From contig JAJFFI010000088.1 in assembly GCA_021776755.1 (NCBI GenBank), forward strand, positions 1 through 6,278: 6,278 nt of DNA. Reading direction: 5' to 3'. How positions within the stretch are numbered: the stretch's first letter is position 1; each line of letters begins with the position of its first letter. The position numbers and the translations under genes were made by a program. Shown here in pieces: positions 5,756-6,278 of this stretch. The DNA comes from Alphaproteobacteria bacterium. GTDB lineage: Bacteria > Pseudomonadota > Alphaproteobacteria > JAJFFI01. The notes under the pieces are model-generated. The model was not told the origin of the DNA and did no database searches. It saw nothing but the letters and a program-made list of their open reading frames with translations.

Positions 5756-6278
5756 TCATGTCTCGGGCGCTCCCGCTTTGGCAGCCCCCCTGCCCTTGAG
5801 CGCACCGCGTACCCTGCGGCGGCGTTGCAGGCGCTGCCACAGGCGCTCCCCGCGCTCGGCGATCCAGAGCCAGCTTTCGACAATCTTCTCGCGGATTACG
5901 CCCCAGGTTTCGAGCGGTTTCTTCAACGCGTCCCACAATCCTGTGGCACCACGCTTTATGGCGCCCCACCATTTCCGCGGACTGATCACCGTGCGCCACG
6001 CTGCCGATACGTGCGCCTTGAATACCTCCCAGATCGACGGCGGTTCGACATATGCCTCTTCGATGCCGTCAAGCTGTCGAAGCTTGTAGTCCTCCCGGAG
6101 GATCGCCGGAATGCGCCGGTACCAGTTCGAGTCCTGAAGCTGGATCGCCCCCCGCTTCGGCTTCAGCCAGGCGACGCGCGGCGCGATCTCTGCGGCGGCT
6201 TCGCTCCGAAAGATCGGCAGGCTCCGGATCAGGCGGAAACTATTCCGCTCACGTTGCAGATCATCGGGCCCGAGCCGC
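5756..6278 (-). CDS. Trp-rich basic protein of unknown function, C-terminal part (5' end outside window)
   Basis: The reading frame is open from the window edge (first full codon at 6277) to a TGA at 5758-5756, giving the last 173 residues; the start is not visible. I do not recognise the family. Residues 1-80 look like a mixed globular segment. From residue 83 to about 157 there is a run of seven imperfect 10-11 residue units, each beginning with Trp (W83, W94, W104, W115, W125, W136, W147) and usually following W-x-x-hydrophobic, often then K or R. There are 11 Trp in 173 residues, several times the usual frequency. The chain ends in a very basic tail (QRRRRVRGALKGR). No membrane-spanning segment is visible, so the repeat is better read as amphipathic helices at a membrane interface (inference). 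The gene lies 33 nt upstream of the MoxR ATPase on the same strand, so it probably belongs to the same operon. A competing frame over 5739-5999 looks unlike protein and was rejected. Confidence 0.8.
   Translation of the reverse strand, partial: RLGPDDLQRERNSFRLIRSLPIFRSEAAAEIAPRVAWLKPKRGAIQLQDSNWYRRIPAILREDYKLRQLDGIEEAYVEPPSIWEVFKAHVSAAWRTVISPRKWWGAIKRGATGLWDALKKPLETWGVIREKIVESWLWIAERGERLWQRLQRRRRVRGALKGRGAAKAGAPET
5807..6031 (-). repeat. Seven-unit Trp repeat (10-11 residues, W-x-x-hydrophobic-K/R) within the upstream protein
   Basis: Trp residues fall at 83, 94, 104, 115, 125, 136 and 147 of the visible fragment, with intervals of 11, 10, 11, 10, 11 and 11. Unit starts read WEVFK, WRTVI, WGAIK, WDALK, WGVIR, WLWIA and WQRLQ: position 4 is always hydrophobic and position 5 is K or R in four of seven. 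Eleven residues make almost exactly three alpha-helical turns, so all the Trp would lie on one face. This is a protein-level repeat; the DNA units are diverged. Confidence 0.75.

Overview
This 6.3 kb window is GC-rich (roughly 60-65% by eye). Its long, GC-biased genes lie on one strand and its proteins are rich in Arg, Ala and Trp. That suggests a proteobacterium, most likely an alphaproteobacterium, but nothing in the window fixes a genus. All real coding sequence is on the minus strand, so transcription runs from position 6278 toward 1. Long open frames on the plus strand are antisense shadows. I see no RNA genes, insertion sequences, CRISPR array, promoter or terminator.

Layout in the direction of transcription: (A) the C-terminal 173 residues of a Trp-rich protein, truncated by the window edge (6278-5756). 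(B) A complete MoxR/RavA-type AAA+ ATPase (5722-4703). (C) A 533-residue basic protein that may carry a degenerate von Willebrand factor A (vWA)-like domain without a metal site (4695-3094). (D) A 703-residue protein of unrecognised family ending in a long coiled coil (3101-990). (E) A 158-residue membrane-anchored protein (993-517). (F) A protein with two membrane segments, truncated by the other edge (515-1). The junctions are a 33-nt gap (A/B), a 7-nt gap (B/C), an 8-nt overlap (C/D), a 4-nt GTGA overlap (D/E) and a 1-nt gap (E/F). This is one translationally coupled operon that continues past both edges.

The only confidently recognised member is the MoxR ATPase, whose Walker A, Walker B, sensor and arginine motifs are all present. 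MoxR ATPases usually act as chaperones or remodelling motors with a vWA partner encoded next door, and C sits in that place. What is unusual is the rest: a large coiled-coil protein with no recognised domain, two small membrane proteins, and an upstream protein with a striking 10-11 residue Trp repeat. Part of that Trp pattern, including a shared PRxWW...I...A..LW signature, recurs in membrane protein E. My working model, which is inference, is a membrane-tethered MoxR remodelling machine. A and E would bind the lipid interface, F would span the membrane, D would be a scaffold or effector, and B with C would be the ATP-driven part. It resembles RavA-ViaA or the MoxR-vWA ternary conflict systems in logic, but the non-ATPase parts do not match any family I can name.
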